Source of the DNA: Bin87 sp965243255
Lineage (GTDB): Bacteria; Chloroflexota; Dehalococcoidia; Lucifugimonadales; UBA3495
Length of the DNA: 48,515 nt
Assembly: GCA_965243255.1 (NCBI GenBank)
Contig: CBDEUH010000003.1
Coordinates: 1 to 48,515, forward strand
Direction of reading: 5' to 3'
Below, in pieces: positions 1 through 8,062 of this stretch. Positions within the stretch are counted from its first letter, which is position 1; the number at the start of each line of letters is the position of its first letter. Both the position numbers and the translations under genes were made by a program. Below the pieces are notes generated by a model. It did not search any database. It was not told the origin of the DNA and saw only the letters and a list, made by a program, of their open reading frames with translations.

Positions 1-212
1 AGCAGGAGCAGCAGAACGGCGATGCGCAGGGGGTAAGGCTCGGCGAGGTGATAGAGCAGACCGCAAAGGAATGCCAGCACCGTTGCGCAGACGCACAGAA
101 ACACGATTTCCGCGGCCACTCCCCTTGTAACGGGCGGTTCTGCAAGGACCACCGCACCAAGACACAAGACAAGCGGGATCAGGCAGCCTGCTGGAAGAAG
201 GAACCGCGTCAT
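1..212 (-). CDS. small membrane protein, 3' end cut by window edge
   Basis: Partial gene whose ATG is at 212-210 and which runs off the left edge after about 70 residues. It begins MTRFLLPAGCLIPLVLCLG and shows two hydrophobic segments (about residues 4-24 and 33-52) and the beginning of a third at the edge, so it is probably a polytopic inner-membrane protein. Its ATG overlaps the stop of the upstream nuclease gene (ATGA), so it is the next cistron of the same minus-strand train. No family was recognised. Confidence 0.6.
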   Translation of the reverse strand, partial: MTRFLLPAGCLIPLVLCLGAVVLAEPPVTRGVAAEIVFLCVCATVLAFLCGLLYHLAEPYPLRIAVLLLL

Positions 213-979
213 CGCTTCGCCCTCCGCCAACCGGCCGCGCGGGCGTCCGCCTCGGAACAAAACCACCGCTCGCCCTTGCCGGGGCTGATGCGGGTCGCCG
301 CGTAATGCTGCTGTCCCGGCACGTGGTAGATGCGTTCGCCCGAGCGGCTCACGTTCCCTTTGATCTTGCAGCCCGGCGTCCCAGGTGCGGCGTTCTCCTG
401 CGCCGGGGCGGGTGTCTTTGTCCCGGGCTTCGGTTTGTACCTTGCCCCTTGCCGCCAGTCCCAGGGCGGGACGAAACGGCCCGCCCAGATGCCCTTCCGG
501 CCGCGCCGGGCCTGTGTTTCCAAACTCACGTAATCAAGGCTGTATTTGCGGTAGGCCATCGCATGGCCGTTCGCCGCCATCCAGGCGTTCAGGTCGAGCG
601 TGCCGAGAAAGCAGACCGCGACGACCCGGCTGTGGCGTTGGTCGATATCCGTCCGTCGGCAGGTGACGGGATTGCGCCCGATCAGATCGGCCAGCGCCAA
701 TGCCGCGCGCTGGCCGCAGCGGTAGGAAACATCGCGCGCGTCCCTGCACCTCTGACCGCTTTCGGGCGCGTCGATCCCGTGAAGCCGGATGCGCTGGCCC
801 CTGATCTCCAGCGTATCGCCATCGATCACCGAGGCCACGCCCTGGAGGGACGTGCCTTGTGCATGGACAAACTCCGCCGCGCCGGTCAGGGCCAGCAGGG
901 CCGCAGCGAACAGGCTCGCGTTCATCACGCGCACAAGGGTCAGGGGCGTCAGTCTCACCGTGTCGCGTTTCGGGGTCAT
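209..979 (-). CDS. exported thermonuclease-family (SNase-like) nuclease
   Basis: A 256-residue protein with an N-terminal hydrophobic export signal (about residues 19-40, ending near VHA). The staphylococcal-nuclease fold follows. The motif VIDGDTLEI gives Asp53 and Asp55, RLHGIDAPE gives Arg65, Asp70 and Glu73, matching the Ca-binding and catalytic positions of the family, and the later HSRVV segment supplies the second arginine. The C-terminal ~60 residues (GCKIKGNVSRSGERIYHVPG) form a small module often appended to bacterial SNases. The ATG at 979 overlaps the upstream stop as ATGA; an internal Met19 is a possible alternative start. A secreted or periplasmic sugar-non-specific nuclease is inferred. 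Its place in a pilus gene train is unusual and suggests action on DNA at the cell surface, but this is only inference. Confidence 0.88.
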   Translation of the reverse strand: MTPKRDTVRLTPLTLVRVMNASLFAAALLALTGAAEFVHAQGTSLQGVASVIDGDTLEIRGQRIRLHGIDAPESGQRCRDARDVSYRCGQRAALALADLIGRNPVTCRRTDIDQRHSRVVAVCFLGTLDLNAWMAANGHAMAYRKYSLDYVSLETQARRGRKGIWAGRFVPPWDWRQGARYKPKPGTKTPAPAQENAAPGTPGCKIKGNVSRSGERIYHVPGQQHYAATRISPGKGERWFCSEADARAAGWRRAKR

Positions 980-1164
980 CGGCCCGCCTCCGCGTCATTG
1001 GAGGGCTGGACCCTGTAATGCGGTGACAGGTCCGAAAGCGGCTGCGTGTCCAGCGCGACAAACACTGCGTAGAGGATCATGAACACAATCCCGAAGAGGC
1101 CGAACACAAGCTTGCCCTTGTCGCGCCGGGACAGCGCACGCCAGGTGTTGCGCGCCGCGTTCAT
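976..1164 (-). CDS. 62-residue single-TM protein
   Basis: Small protein with one hydrophobic segment (about residues 19-39, LVFGLFGIVFMILYAVFVAL) between a basic N-terminus and a polar tail, which suggests an inner-membrane protein with its N-terminus inside. Its ATG overlaps the upstream stop (ATGA at 1164-1161) and its own stop overlaps the nuclease start, so it is translationally coupled on both sides. No family was recognised. Confidence 0.6.
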   Translation of the reverse strand: MNAARNTWRALSRRDKGKLVFGLFGIVFMILYAVFVALDTQPLSDLSPHYRVQPSNDAEAGR

Positions 1165-1505
1165 GGCTTTGCCCCTTCGGCGGATGTGCTCTGTTCCGCT
1201 TCTGTGCCCTCGGGGGGCGCTGATTGCGGTATGAGACTGAGGCCCAGGACGACGACGAAGGTAATCAGGCTGAAGCCATGAAACGGATCATTCGGGTTGA
1301 ACGGACCATCGCCCTTCCGCTCAAGCGTGGCATAGAGAATGACCAGCGCGGTTGCGCAGACCAGCATGACGCCCGAAAGCCAATAGGGAACCCATGGCAG
1401 CATCGACGCGATAAACCAGAGCGGCAGGGCGATCATCGCCGCAAGCCAGGCATAGGTGATATAACGCTGCGCTTGCGTGTCCGGTTGCCGGGCTGCACGT
1501 GTCAT
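1161..1505 (-). CDS. three-TM membrane protein of unknown function
   Basis: 114 residues with hydrophobic stretches around residues 17-36, 41-60 and 76-92, then a polar Glu/Pro-rich tail. It starts at ATG 1505 in an ATGA overlap with the preceding cistron and ends in an ATGA overlap with the next one. It belongs to a run of four small membrane proteins (1-1,957) that could form one membrane assembly; that grouping is inference from gene order. Confidence 0.6.
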   Translation of the reverse strand: MTRAARQPDTQAQRYITYAWLAAMIALPLWFIASMLPWVPYWLSGVMLVCATALVILYATLERKGDGPFNPNDPFHGFSLITFVVVLGLSLIPQSAPPEGTEAEQSTSAEGAKP

Positions 1506-1957
1506 GGTGAACCCTCCGGCACAGGTCCTTTCCGCAGAGCGGACGGGGCTGGTTCTGTGGCAAGCAGACCGAAGACCCCCATGGTCAGGACAAGGTAGGC
1601 TGCGACGAGCGCCATATTCGCAGCAGCCAGCACCCGGAACCGGTTCAAGACGCAGAGCGCCAGGGTTGCGGCGGCGAAGAGCTTCAGGAGAATCGCGGCG
1701 GCAAGCATCAAGCCCCCATCCAGAACACCGTCCGGCGCGTTTGCCTGCTCCAGCGGCACATCGAAGGGCGGGGGGAGTTGGACAATCAGCAGCAGTGCCA
1801 GGACCAGCGTGAGGCCCAGGCAGAACAGGAACCGCTGCCGTCTCAGGTCACGGGGGTTCAACTCTTCCAGCACATGCCGGTCCAGCGCCCGGGTGCGCCG
1901 CCAAAGCTCCGCCTCCCGCGCCATGCAATGCGCGTGTGTTTCGAACGGCCAGATCAT
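1502..1957 (-). CDS. membrane protein with soluble N-terminus
   Basis: 151 residues beginning MIWPFETHAHCMAREAELWR. The first ~40 residues are polar and amphipathic. Hydrophobic segments lie at about 44-63, 77-105 and 108-132. The start was chosen at ATG 1957 because it forms an ATGA overlap with the stop of the upstream gene (1954). A longer open frame upstream overlaps that gene completely and was not used. No family was recognised. Confidence 0.6.
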   Translation of the reverse strand: MIWPFETHAHCMAREAELWRRTRALDRHVLEELNPRDLRRQRFLFCLGLTLVLALLLIVQLPPPFDVPLEQANAPDGVLDGGLMLAAAILLKLFAAATLALCVLNRFRVLAAANMALVAAYLVLTMGVFGLLATEPAPSALRKGPVPEGSP

Positions 1958-2184
1958 GCGGCGCGCTCCGCGTCCGGACTCTCGCCCATGCCCGCCTGTG
2001 CCTCGCGCGCCCTGGGCGGGAATGCGAGAAGTTCCGTGACCCCGACCGGGAAATCGAGCCTGATGGTGTGGTACACCTCGCCGGTCTCCTGGTTGCGGTT
2101 TTCGAACATCACGCCGACACGGGGGTATCGCTTGATGTTGTCCTTGCCCTCGACGGGCACGTGCAGCGTGTAATGGGTGCTCAT
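1954..2184 (-). CDS. 76-residue conserved-looking small protein
   Basis: Compact soluble protein starting MSTHYTLHVPVEGKDNIKRY, with a central patch (RVGVMFENRNQETGEVYHTI) that looks like a short beta-rich fold. A purine-rich ribosome site (GGAAAGGA) lies upstream of ATG 2184. It is the first gene of the left-hand minus-strand group: its upstream neighbour, from 2295, reads divergently, so a promoter for 2184-1 should lie in 2185-2294. No family was recognised. Confidence 0.55.
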   Translation of the reverse strand: MSTHYTLHVPVEGKDNIKRYPRVGVMFENRNQETGEVYHTIRLDFPVGVTELLAFPPRAREAQAGMGESPDAERAA

Positions 2185-2294
2185 GAGCCTGGTCCTTTCC
2201 CGTTGTGGATTTGCGCGTCCTCTCGCCCATTGCACCTTGCGAATGCCCGGCGACCCGCATAGCAAGGTGCGGATACATCTTTGCCGGAGCACCG

Positions 2295-3353
2295 ATGGCC
2301 GATCTGCCCAACGCCCATGACGCGCTGTTCCGCGCCGCCTTCGAGGACCCGAGCCTTGCGGAGGCCTTCCTGCGCGATCACCTGCCCAACCGGATTGCGG
2401 CGCTGCTGGACGTGACGCGCCCGGAGAAGATCGACGGGTCGTTCGTGGACGAGGCCCTGTCCGGAAGCCAGAGCGATGCGCTCTACAAGGTGCGGACCCG
2501 GTTCGGAACCCCGGTCTATTGCTACCTGCTCATCGAGCACAAAAGCACGCCCGATACCGGCTTGCCGCTGCAACTGGCCCATTACATGATCCGGATCTGG
2601 CGCAGGCATGTGACGGAAAACGGGACGGCGTCCCGGCGGAACCTGCCGCCCATCGTGCCACTGGTGCTTTATGCCGGTGAGCGCCGCTGGACTGTGCCTG
2701 ACGGGCTGGGCGAGATGATCGCGGGTCCGCCCGAACTGGCGTTTTTGCCCGGCGCGTCCTATATTCTGCGCAATATCGGCGAGATTCCGGTTGCGGCCCT
2801 GTCGCGCAACGCGATGCTGCGGTCGGTGCTGATCACCATGCGGCGCGAGGCGATAGACCATCTCGCGGACGTGGTGGAAAGCCTGCCGGAAGGAAGTGAT
2901 CTGCGCAAGCAGGTCTTCAAATATATCAGCGAGGCCTATGACGTGGGCCTGGACACTCTCACGGCGGAACTGCGCCGCCTGGGTGCCTATGACATGGAGG
3001 CATATATGGGGTCGATTGCACAGACGATGCGGGCCGAGGGCAAGTCGGAAGGGCTGGCCGAGGGACTGGCGGCAGGGTTGGCGGAAGGCGAAGCCAAGGG
3101 ACTGGCCGAGGGACTGGCGGAAGGCAAGGCCGAAGGGCTTGCTACAGGTCTGGCGGAAGGCAAGGCGGAAGGGCTGGCGGAAGGCAAGGCCGCAACCCTG
3201 CTGCGTCAGTTGCAGCGCCGGTTCGGTCCCGTGCCCCGGTCGATGCGCGACCGGGTTGCCGCCTCTGATGTGGCGCAGATCGACACATGGCTGGATGCTG
3301 TTCTCGATGCGCCGTCTCTCTCCGCAGTGTTCGACCCGAACGCCCCGCACTGA
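2295..3353 (+). CDS. Rpn/YhgA-like PD-(D/E)XK nuclease (transposase_31 family)
   Basis: 352 residues from ATG 2295, preceded by a CCGGAG ribosome site. The N-terminus (NAHDALFRAAFEDPSLAEAF) and the core motif LLIEHKST are hallmarks of the recombination-promoting nuclease (Rpn, PF04754) family; the E-x-K of EHK and the Asp just before LYKVRT fit the PD-(D/E)XK active site. Residues about 245-300 are a tandem EGLAEG/EGKAEG repeat, also typical of these proteins. A short helical C-terminus follows (LLRQLQRRFGP). It is divergent from the small gene at 2184 and interrupts the minus-strand train, so it is probably an independently expressed insertion. Confidence 0.88.
   Translation: MADLPNAHDALFRAAFEDPSLAEAFLRDHLPNRIAALLDVTRPEKIDGSFVDEALSGSQSDALYKVRTRFGTPVYCYLLIEHKSTPDTGLPLQLAHYMIRIWRRHVTENGTASRRNLPPIVPLVLYAGERRWTVPDGLGEMIAGPPELAFLPGASYILRNIGEIPVAALSRNAMLRSVLITMRREAIDHLADVVESLPEGSDLRKQVFKYISEAYDVGLDTLTAELRRLGAYDMEAYMGSIAQTMRAEGKSEGLAEGLAAGLAEGEAKGLAEGLAEGKAEGLATGLAEGKAEGLAEGKAATLLRQLQRRFGPVPRSMRDRVAASDVAQIDTWLDAVLDAPSLSAVFDPNAPH
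3034..3195 (+). repeat. in-frame tandem repeat encoding (E-G-L/K-A) units
   Basis: Inside the Rpn-like gene, short GC-rich units of the form gggctggcggaaggcaaggc are repeated with 12- and 24-base periods. They encode alternating EGLAEG and EGKAEG. The repeats are multiples of three, so slippage would change protein length without breaking the frame. Confidence 0.8.
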
Positions 3354-3556
3354 GGCGGTCCCGCCGTTCAACGCAGCGCTCTTGCGCGTGTCGGCGGTCC
3401 TCAACGGCCCCCGTCGTTCGACCCGCCGTTTGATCTGATGTCCGATCTGCGTTGATGGGTCAGTATTGCTGACATATTTACCATAAACCTTGTTACGCGC
3501 ACAGCATCCGCTGGCCCGAACCCGGCCGCCGCAGTCCGGCCTGCCCAACGCGTGTC

Positions 3557-4096
3557 TCATCCGCAGCCTCCCGGTTTCACACGGCCCGCCTGGAGCATGA
3601 TCCGCGTCACGCTGTCCTGGATTGCCTCATGGACTGCCACCTTGCGCCAGGCCTCATCGAGCGGAGGAACCACGTGCAGCGCTTCCGACACGCAAACACA
3701 TTGCAGGATCGTCCCGAGCGCGATGCCGAATTCCCTGCCGCTGCGTGTCTCCTCGAAGGTTATGATCGTGGCGGGGTCGATGTGGATTGTGCCTGGTACG
3801 CCGGTATCATCATGCGCCGGGGGTCCCGCACATCTGGTCCGGCCCCCGTCCCTTGCCCACCAGTCCGGCCCGAGCGGCGGTATGGCACCGCTGGCTTCCG
3901 CAAAGCGCAGCATGACCATGATCTCGCCATGGGTGAGCGTCCCGCGCGCGCCGTCAGGTGTTTCGAGATGGAACACCACCCGGCAGCGCGTCGGCTCCGT
4001 ATTGTATTCCATTGCGCCGACAAGCTGCAGAACCGGCGGCAGGAGATGCTCGGGCACGGGTCCGGTCCGGTCTTGCGTGGCGTGCTGGTTTCTCAT
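3557..4096 (-). CDS. unknown protein, paralogue of the gene at 5362-5949
   Basis: 179 residues starting MRNQHATQDRTGPVPEH, with the ATG at 4096 overlapping the upstream stop (ATGA). The segment EIMVMLRFAEASGAIPP followed by LGPDWW resembles ELLRAFLALDQEGLIPD followed by PGADWR in the gene at 5362-5949, and both proteins continue with a hydrophobic strand-rich half. I therefore read them as diverged paralogues. It is the last gene of the 3.5-9.6 kb group; about 200 bases without a gene separate it from the Rpn gene end. No known domain was recognised. Confidence 0.55.
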   Translation of the reverse strand: MRNQHATQDRTGPVPEHLLPPVLQLVGAMEYNTEPTRCRVVFHLETPDGARGTLTHGEIMVMLRFAEASGAIPPLGPDWWARDGGRTRCAGPPAHDDTGVPGTIHIDPATIITFEETRSGREFGIALGTILQCVCVSEALHVVPPLDEAWRKVAVHEAIQDSVTRIMLQAGRVKPGGCG

Positions 4097-4485
4097 CTCA
4101 GCCCCTCCAGCCATGTCCAGATGCGCCGGGTCTGTGGCGTGTCATATGTTTCGATCCGGCTCAGCACCTCGCTGATCGCGCAGTGCAGCGCAGTCTCGCG
4201 CGTTGCGGCGAAGTTTCCCCATTTGGGACCGACCTGGTATCCGCTGCACCGCCCGCCGCCGAAAAACGTGTTGCCATCGTCCAACGCGTAGCAGGTCGCC
4301 CACATCCAGAGGCCGCTTTCCCGGTCGCGTTGCAGCTCGATGCGGGCCTGGTCACCTGCCCGTCGGCGCATGGGGAGACGCAGGGTCTCGTCGATCTCCT
4401 CCAAAGGGATCACAGGGCCATGCGGATCGGCTGGCGGGGCCGCGACCGGCGCGTGCATCCTGTCGAGAAGCGGCAGGCGGGTCAT
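4093..4485 (-). CDS. 130-residue unknown protein
   Basis: Soluble protein starting MTRLPLLDRMHAPVAAPPAD. The C-terminal half (TFFGGGRCSGYQVGPKWGNF, then a helix with ALHCAISEVLSRI) resembles small phage or plasmid proteins of unknown role. ATG 4485 overlaps the upstream stop and its own stop overlaps the next start, so it is tightly coupled. No catalytic motif was seen. Confidence 0.55.
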   Translation of the reverse strand: MTRLPLLDRMHAPVAAPPADPHGPVIPLEEIDETLRLPMRRRAGDQARIELQRDRESGLWMWATCYALDDGNTFFGGGRCSGYQVGPKWGNFAATRETALHCAISEVLSRIETYDTPQTRRIWTWLEGLR

Positions 4486-5369
4486 GGGGCACCTTCCGCT
4501 GGCTCGGCTATGCGGGCGTCCGGGTTACGCGCGAGATAGCGGTCGAGGGCGGCCTGGGCGAGGTCCAGCAACCTTCTGCCATATTTTTCCGAGGGGTCTT
4601 TTTGCGCCACCCGCGACAGAAACGTTTCAGGACGCAGGTCTATTCTCTTCTCAAAAACAACGTTGGGGGTCCGGCCTGTCCCTGATCCAGGCCGCATGAT
4701 CCAGAGATCGATGCTTTCTCGCGGCCCGCCCTTCACGTGGTCTACACTGTGGTTCAACACGGTGAACTCCAATTCGAGCCTCTGCCCCGGCGCGTTCAGA
4801 AGCCTCCGGTATTTGCCGAGCCGGGCTTCTGGTGCCCGCGACAGGATTGCCTTGCAGGTCGGGGAGTTTGGCCGCATGCGCTGGCCAAACAGGTCCTGTG
4901 CCATCGTGATGCGCGCAAACAGCCATGGAAGATTGCCTTCATGGGCATCCCGCCAGCAATACCATCGGTCTTCCAGCCACGTTTCCAACATCCTGTCGAG
5001 TTGCTTGAGCCTCAACTCGAACCCGAGGTCTTCCTGTAAAACCCCGACCGCAATATTGAAATTCCCTATTAGAAAATCGCGCAGGTGAATTGCCTCTGCG
5101 GTAATCGTGGTTTGCTCTTCAAGCAATGCGCTCCGTCTGGCGGGGTCATACCTGTCGCAATTCACGATACGGTCAAGAGACCAGGCAAATCCTGGAACAG
5201 GATACATCCTGTGTCGCCCATGCGGGGCTGGCCCCGTTTCGGACCCCTCTATATTGATCAACTGCATTGCATTACCGCAATCGGGGCAAATTCCGAATCT
5301 CTGTACGCGCCCCGTCTTTCCGTCACGTTGCTCCCATGGGTGTCGATTTCCTGTCAGGGTTTCAAACAT
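4482..5369 (-). CDS. unknown protein with N-terminal zinc-binding-like CPDC motif
   Basis: 295 residues using ATG 5369, which has GGCTGAAG just upstream and overlaps the end of the preceding gene by 8 bases; a longer version from 5429 would overlap it by 68. The N-terminus holds ICPDCGNAM, followed by several His residues and a Cys (RIVNCDRYD), which could bind metal. A helical middle with FLIGNFNIAVGVLQ resembles GNFNQAVTALEQ in the 412-residue protein at 13904-15142, so the two may be distant relatives. No function can be assigned. Confidence 0.55.
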   Translation of the reverse strand: MFETLTGNRHPWEQRDGKTGRVQRFGICPDCGNAMQLINIEGSETGPAPHGRHRMYPVPGFAWSLDRIVNCDRYDPARRSALLEEQTTITAEAIHLRDFLIGNFNIAVGVLQEDLGFELRLKQLDRMLETWLEDRWYCWRDAHEGNLPWLFARITMAQDLFGQRMRPNSPTCKAILSRAPEARLGKYRRLLNAPGQRLELEFTVLNHSVDHVKGGPRESIDLWIMRPGSGTGRTPNVVFEKRIDLRPETFLSRVAQKDPSEKYGRRLLDLAQAALDRYLARNPDARIAEPAEGAP

Positions 5370-5949
5370 CTTCAGCCCCACTCTGACCGGAGGTGAGGAT
5401 GTAGCGCCCAGTCTCACATATAGACTCATAATTCGTTTCCAATCTCTGGTACCACTGCAATGGCAACGGTAACAGAAACCCCCGGTCTTCCAGCACCATG
5501 GTGCTGGTCACCACGGCCCAGCGTTCGATGCGGAAGTTTTCAGTCCCGACATGAAAAACCGCGTGACAGACCGCCCCGCAGCAGTCGCACATCCCCTCCG
5601 CCACCCGTTCGAGCCGGACGTAGTGGGCAAGCGTCTCATCCTCCGTGCCCGGCGCAGCCGCAAGATGCCCCGCCATGGCTTTGCGCCAATCCGCACCGGG
5701 GTCCGGGATCAGTCCCTCCTGGTCGAGAGCCAGAAAGGCGCGCAGCAGCTCCGCCACCGGAATGCGGCATTCACGTCCCTTCGCATCCCCGAAGGTCAGG
5801 ATCACCGACAGATCGGTCGGATCATGCGTCTGTGGCTCCGGATCGGCCCCAAGCGCGCGCTGCACCTCCTCGAATGTCATGTCGTGGTCATACATGTCAT
5901 CATACGCGTCATGCGCGTCCATCCCGTTATCATTCATGGGTCCGGTCAT
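5362..5949 (-). CDS. unknown protein with CDCC motif, paralogue of 3557-4096
   Basis: 195 residues from ATG 5949 (ATGA overlap with the upstream gene). The N-terminus is acidic and Met/Asp-rich (DAHDAYDDMYDHDM), and the middle carries EGMCDCCGAVCHAVFH, a possible metal or redox cluster. Shared segments with the protein at 3557-4096 indicate paralogy within the same operon. It looks cytoplasmic, with no signal or TM segment. Confidence 0.55.
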   Translation of the reverse strand: MTGPMNDNGMDAHDAYDDMYDHDMTFEEVQRALGADPEPQTHDPTDLSVILTFGDAKGRECRIPVAELLRAFLALDQEGLIPDPGADWRKAMAGHLAAAPGTEDETLAHYVRLERVAEGMCDCCGAVCHAVFHVGTENFRIERWAVVTSTMVLEDRGFLLPLPLQWYQRLETNYESICETGRYILTSGQSGAEDV

Positions 5950-6263
5950 GCGCCCACATCCTTGTTCAGGCGCGACCGGGCCTTTTTCAGCCATGTTGCT
6001 ATGGCGGTCTCGAGCGTGGCGTCGTTCACCGCCACGCCCTGCATGTGCAGAAGCACCGCCAACGCATCCCCGATATCTTCCGGATCGCGTGAAATGGCCA
6101 ACTTTCCACCATGGGCGATGAGTTCCGTGAGGATCACGAGAGCCGGGATCGCGGCCCCGGTCTCCGGAGCATGGGTCCGGGCAACCCCGACCGCCTCCAG
6201 TTCCTCGACGAGCGCCTTGAGCCGTTGGGGACTCGTGATGAACGCCTTCGGATTGCCGATCAT
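5946..6263 (-). CDS. 105-residue helical protein of unknown function
   Basis: Starts MIGNPKAFITSPQRLKALVE at ATG 6263, in an ATGA overlap with the HTH gene upstream. It is predicted to be mostly helical. The stretch ALAVLLHMQGVAVNDATLET resembles ALSVMLQHEGVTAASLARSM in the protein at 12354-12740, which hints at a shared fold. No known family was recognised. Confidence 0.5.
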   Translation of the reverse strand: MIGNPKAFITSPQRLKALVEELEAVGVARTHAPETGAAIPALVILTELIAHGGKLAISRDPEDIGDALAVLLHMQGVAVNDATLETAIATWLKKARSRLNKDVGA

Positions 6264-6667
6264 GCTTTCACCTCGCTCAAATGCCGGGTTTCCCGTCTTG
6301 CTTCGTCTCTGGCCTCTCGCCGGGCCAGCCTGCGCAACCGGCCAATGACCGAGTTCCGGCAACGCCCCAGTTGCCGCGCGATCTCGTTCACGCCGATGCC
6401 TTGCGTTCTCAAGCCCAGCAGGCGGGTGTCCTCCACCTCAGAGAAGCGCCGCACCACACGGCCATTCCGGCGGTATTGCGTCACACTGATGACGGGATCC
6501 TGCCGCGCGGCCGCGTTCGGGCTGTCCGCGCCCAGCCGCAGGCAGTGATACTCCACCACCGTGTCCGGCATTCCCAGCCGCCGGGCGATCCGGGGGACCG
6601 CCATCCCGGCTTCCCGGAGGCGGCAGGCCTCATTCAGCAGGTCATCGGAATACTTGCGGGCAGGCAT
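6260..6667 (-). CDS. helix-turn-helix DNA-binding protein (two HTH units)
   Basis: 135 residues. Two homeodomain-like HTH segments are visible. The first is near residues 10-45 (LNEACRLREAGMAVPRIARR then LGMPDTVVEYHCLRLG). The second is near 75-112 (GLRTQGIGVNEIARQLGR then CRNSVIGRLRRLAR), the latter similar to GcrA/resolvase-type HTHs. A very basic tail rich in Arg/Glu follows. The junction with the upstream gene is TGATG (ATG 6667). Probably a regulator or nucleoid-type DNA binder of this locus; its target is unknown. Confidence 0.7.
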   Translation of the reverse strand: MPARKYSDDLLNEACRLREAGMAVPRIARRLGMPDTVVEYHCLRLGADSPNAAARQDPVISVTQYRRNGRVVRRFSEVEDTRLLGLRTQGIGVNEIARQLGRCRNSVIGRLRRLARREARDEARRETRHLSEVKA

Positions 6668-7122
6668 CAGTCCATATCCCCCTTCTGCGGCACTTGCGCA
6701 TGGGCCTGCGCCTCTTCTTCGGTCAGCACCTGCAGGCTGGCGCGGATCATCGGGTCCGGGAGAACCGCGCAGGCGCAGCGCAGCGCGGGCACGGCTGGCG
6801 GCAGAATTCCCCAGCGCCCGTCGATGATGAACTCCATCCCGCCCAGGACGGCATCAACGCGGCGGCTTTCCGGCGCGCGGTTGAGGTTGCGCAGAAACAC
6901 CACCGCCCCGAGCGTATCCATCACGGTCCAGCCCCAGCCGGGGGTTTCCAGGCCGTCCGCCCGGATCATGACCATGTCGGTGCGGTCATGGACCACCCCA
7001 AAGCGGCAGCCCCGCAGGGTCTGCTCCGACATGCCATCGATCAATTGCAGCAGGCTGCGCCCGCCCCGGTAGAGATCGGCGGCGGTCGGAGTGCGCAGGG
7101 TGCAGCGCGGGCCGGAACTCAT
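6667..7122 (-). CDS. 151-residue unknown protein
   Basis: Starts MSSGPRCTLRTPTAADLYRG at ATG 7122 (ATGA overlap with the gene at 7119-7406). Soluble, mixed alpha/beta, with no signal peptide. The C-terminal tail after PALRCACAVLPDPM is acidic and helical. Its only visible clue is position: it sits between a HTH protein and prepilin peptidase genes. Confidence 0.5.
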   Translation of the reverse strand: MSSGPRCTLRTPTAADLYRGGRSLLQLIDGMSEQTLRGCRFGVVHDRTDMVMIRADGLETPGWGWTVMDTLGAVVFLRNLNRAPESRRVDAVLGGMEFIIDGRWGILPPAVPALRCACAVLPDPMIRASLQVLTEEEAQAHAQVPQKGDMD

Positions 7123-7406
7123 GATCCTGTCTCCCGTGTTCGCCCCGCGGCCCCCCATGCGATGTCATGCAGGACCAGGGTATAGGTGATGGCCGCCATG
7201 CGCGCGGCCTCCTCGGGGTCCAGAAAAGCCGCTTCCCAGGGCGTCGGCAGCATCGGCGGGTCTTCGACCCCGTACCGCTCGGCCATATCGCGGATGCACG
7301 CGGCCTCGGCGTCCGGGAACAGATCGGGATGCCGGGCCGCGGCCAGCAGCCGATTGTGCAGTTCCGCGATCTGTATGAACGGATCATGCTGTGCGTGCCG
7401 TCTCAT
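7119..7406 (-). CDS. 95-residue helical protein of unknown function
   Basis: Starts MRRHAQHDPFIQIAELHNRL. The protein is helical and acidic, with no membrane segment. It is coupled by ATGA to the prepilin peptidase gene upstream (stop 7403) and to the 151-residue gene downstream. No family was recognised. Confidence 0.5.
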   Translation of the reverse strand: MRRHAQHDPFIQIAELHNRLLAAARHPDLFPDAEAACIRDMAERYGVEDPPMLPTPWEAAFLDPEEAARMAAITYTLVLHDIAWGAAGRTRETGS

Positions 7407-8062
7407 CGGGCCCTCCTGAACAGAACATCCCGCGTGCGTTTCAGGCGGGCCTGCCGGATGGCGGCCCAGCCGATGCAGGCCGCCCCGCTCAGAACCATCA
7501 GCATGAGCAGGGTTTGAACCGCAGCATCCGGCGGGACGCTGCCGGCATCGCCCAGGCGCAGCATCAGGGCCAACAGCCCCGCGCCCATGCCCGGAAGCGC
7601 CAGCGGAAACATCGACCGAAACAGCCTCTTGCTCCGAACGCGGCTATAGACCGCCGAGGTCAGCAGTCCCAGCAGGCCGAAACTGATCAGCACGGCGAGG
7701 ATATGGTCCGGACCCGCCGCCAGTCCGATGAAGCCCATGAGCCAGATATCGCCCGCGCCAAGCTGGCCGGGCCGTATCCCATGCACCAGCAGGGTCACGG
7801 TCGCCATCGCCGCAGCGAGGATCAGCGCTCTGGTCACGCCGCCGCTGGCGTCCGCCCCGGCGATCAGCGCGCTCATGGCAAATGCCGCCACCCCGAGCAG
7901 GCAGAAATCGATCTCGAAGGTGCGCGCATCGCGCCAGGCTACGCCCGCCATGGCCAGCAGGACGGCGAGGGTGATCATCACCGTTTCGGGATCGACGGGC
8001 AGAGCCAGCGCCGGAATACCGGACAGGAAGATGTCCTGATCGGGCGTCATGTCATGGGTCAT
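7403..8062 (-). CDS. A24-family prepilin peptidase, copy 1
   Basis: 219-residue polytopic membrane protein with at least six hydrophobic segments. The two aspartates of the A24 (PilD/TadV/PilU) active site are visible: Asp45 in WRDARTFEID and Asp105 in the GxGD motif LGAGDIWLMG. A24 enzymes cut the basic leader from type IV pilins at the cytoplasmic face of the inner membrane. The length fits short TadV/PilU-type enzymes without the N-methyltransferase domain. ATG 8062 overlaps the stop of copy 2, and the gene is a close paralogue of the one at 13066-13716. Likely substrates are PilS (23240-23914) and the minor pilins of this locus. Confidence 0.85.
   Translation of the reverse strand: MTHDMTPDQDIFLSGIPALALPVDPETVMITLAVLLAMAGVAWRDARTFEIDFCLLGVAAFAMSALIAGADASGGVTRALILAAAMATVTLLVHGIRPGQLGAGDIWLMGFIGLAAGPDHILAVLISFGLLGLLTSAVYSRVRSKRLFRSMFPLALPGMGAGLLALMLRLGDAGSVPPDAAVQTLLMLMVLSGAACIGWAAIRQARLKRTRDVLFRRAR

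Noticed and set aside
3034..3195. Possible CRISPR-like array
   Set aside because: The repeats are short, in frame, without unique spacers, and encode the known EGLAEG repeats of Rpn proteins.
2181..3560. A 459-codon minus-strand frame across the Rpn gene
   Set aside because: It is antisense to a well-supported nuclease gene and low in complexity.
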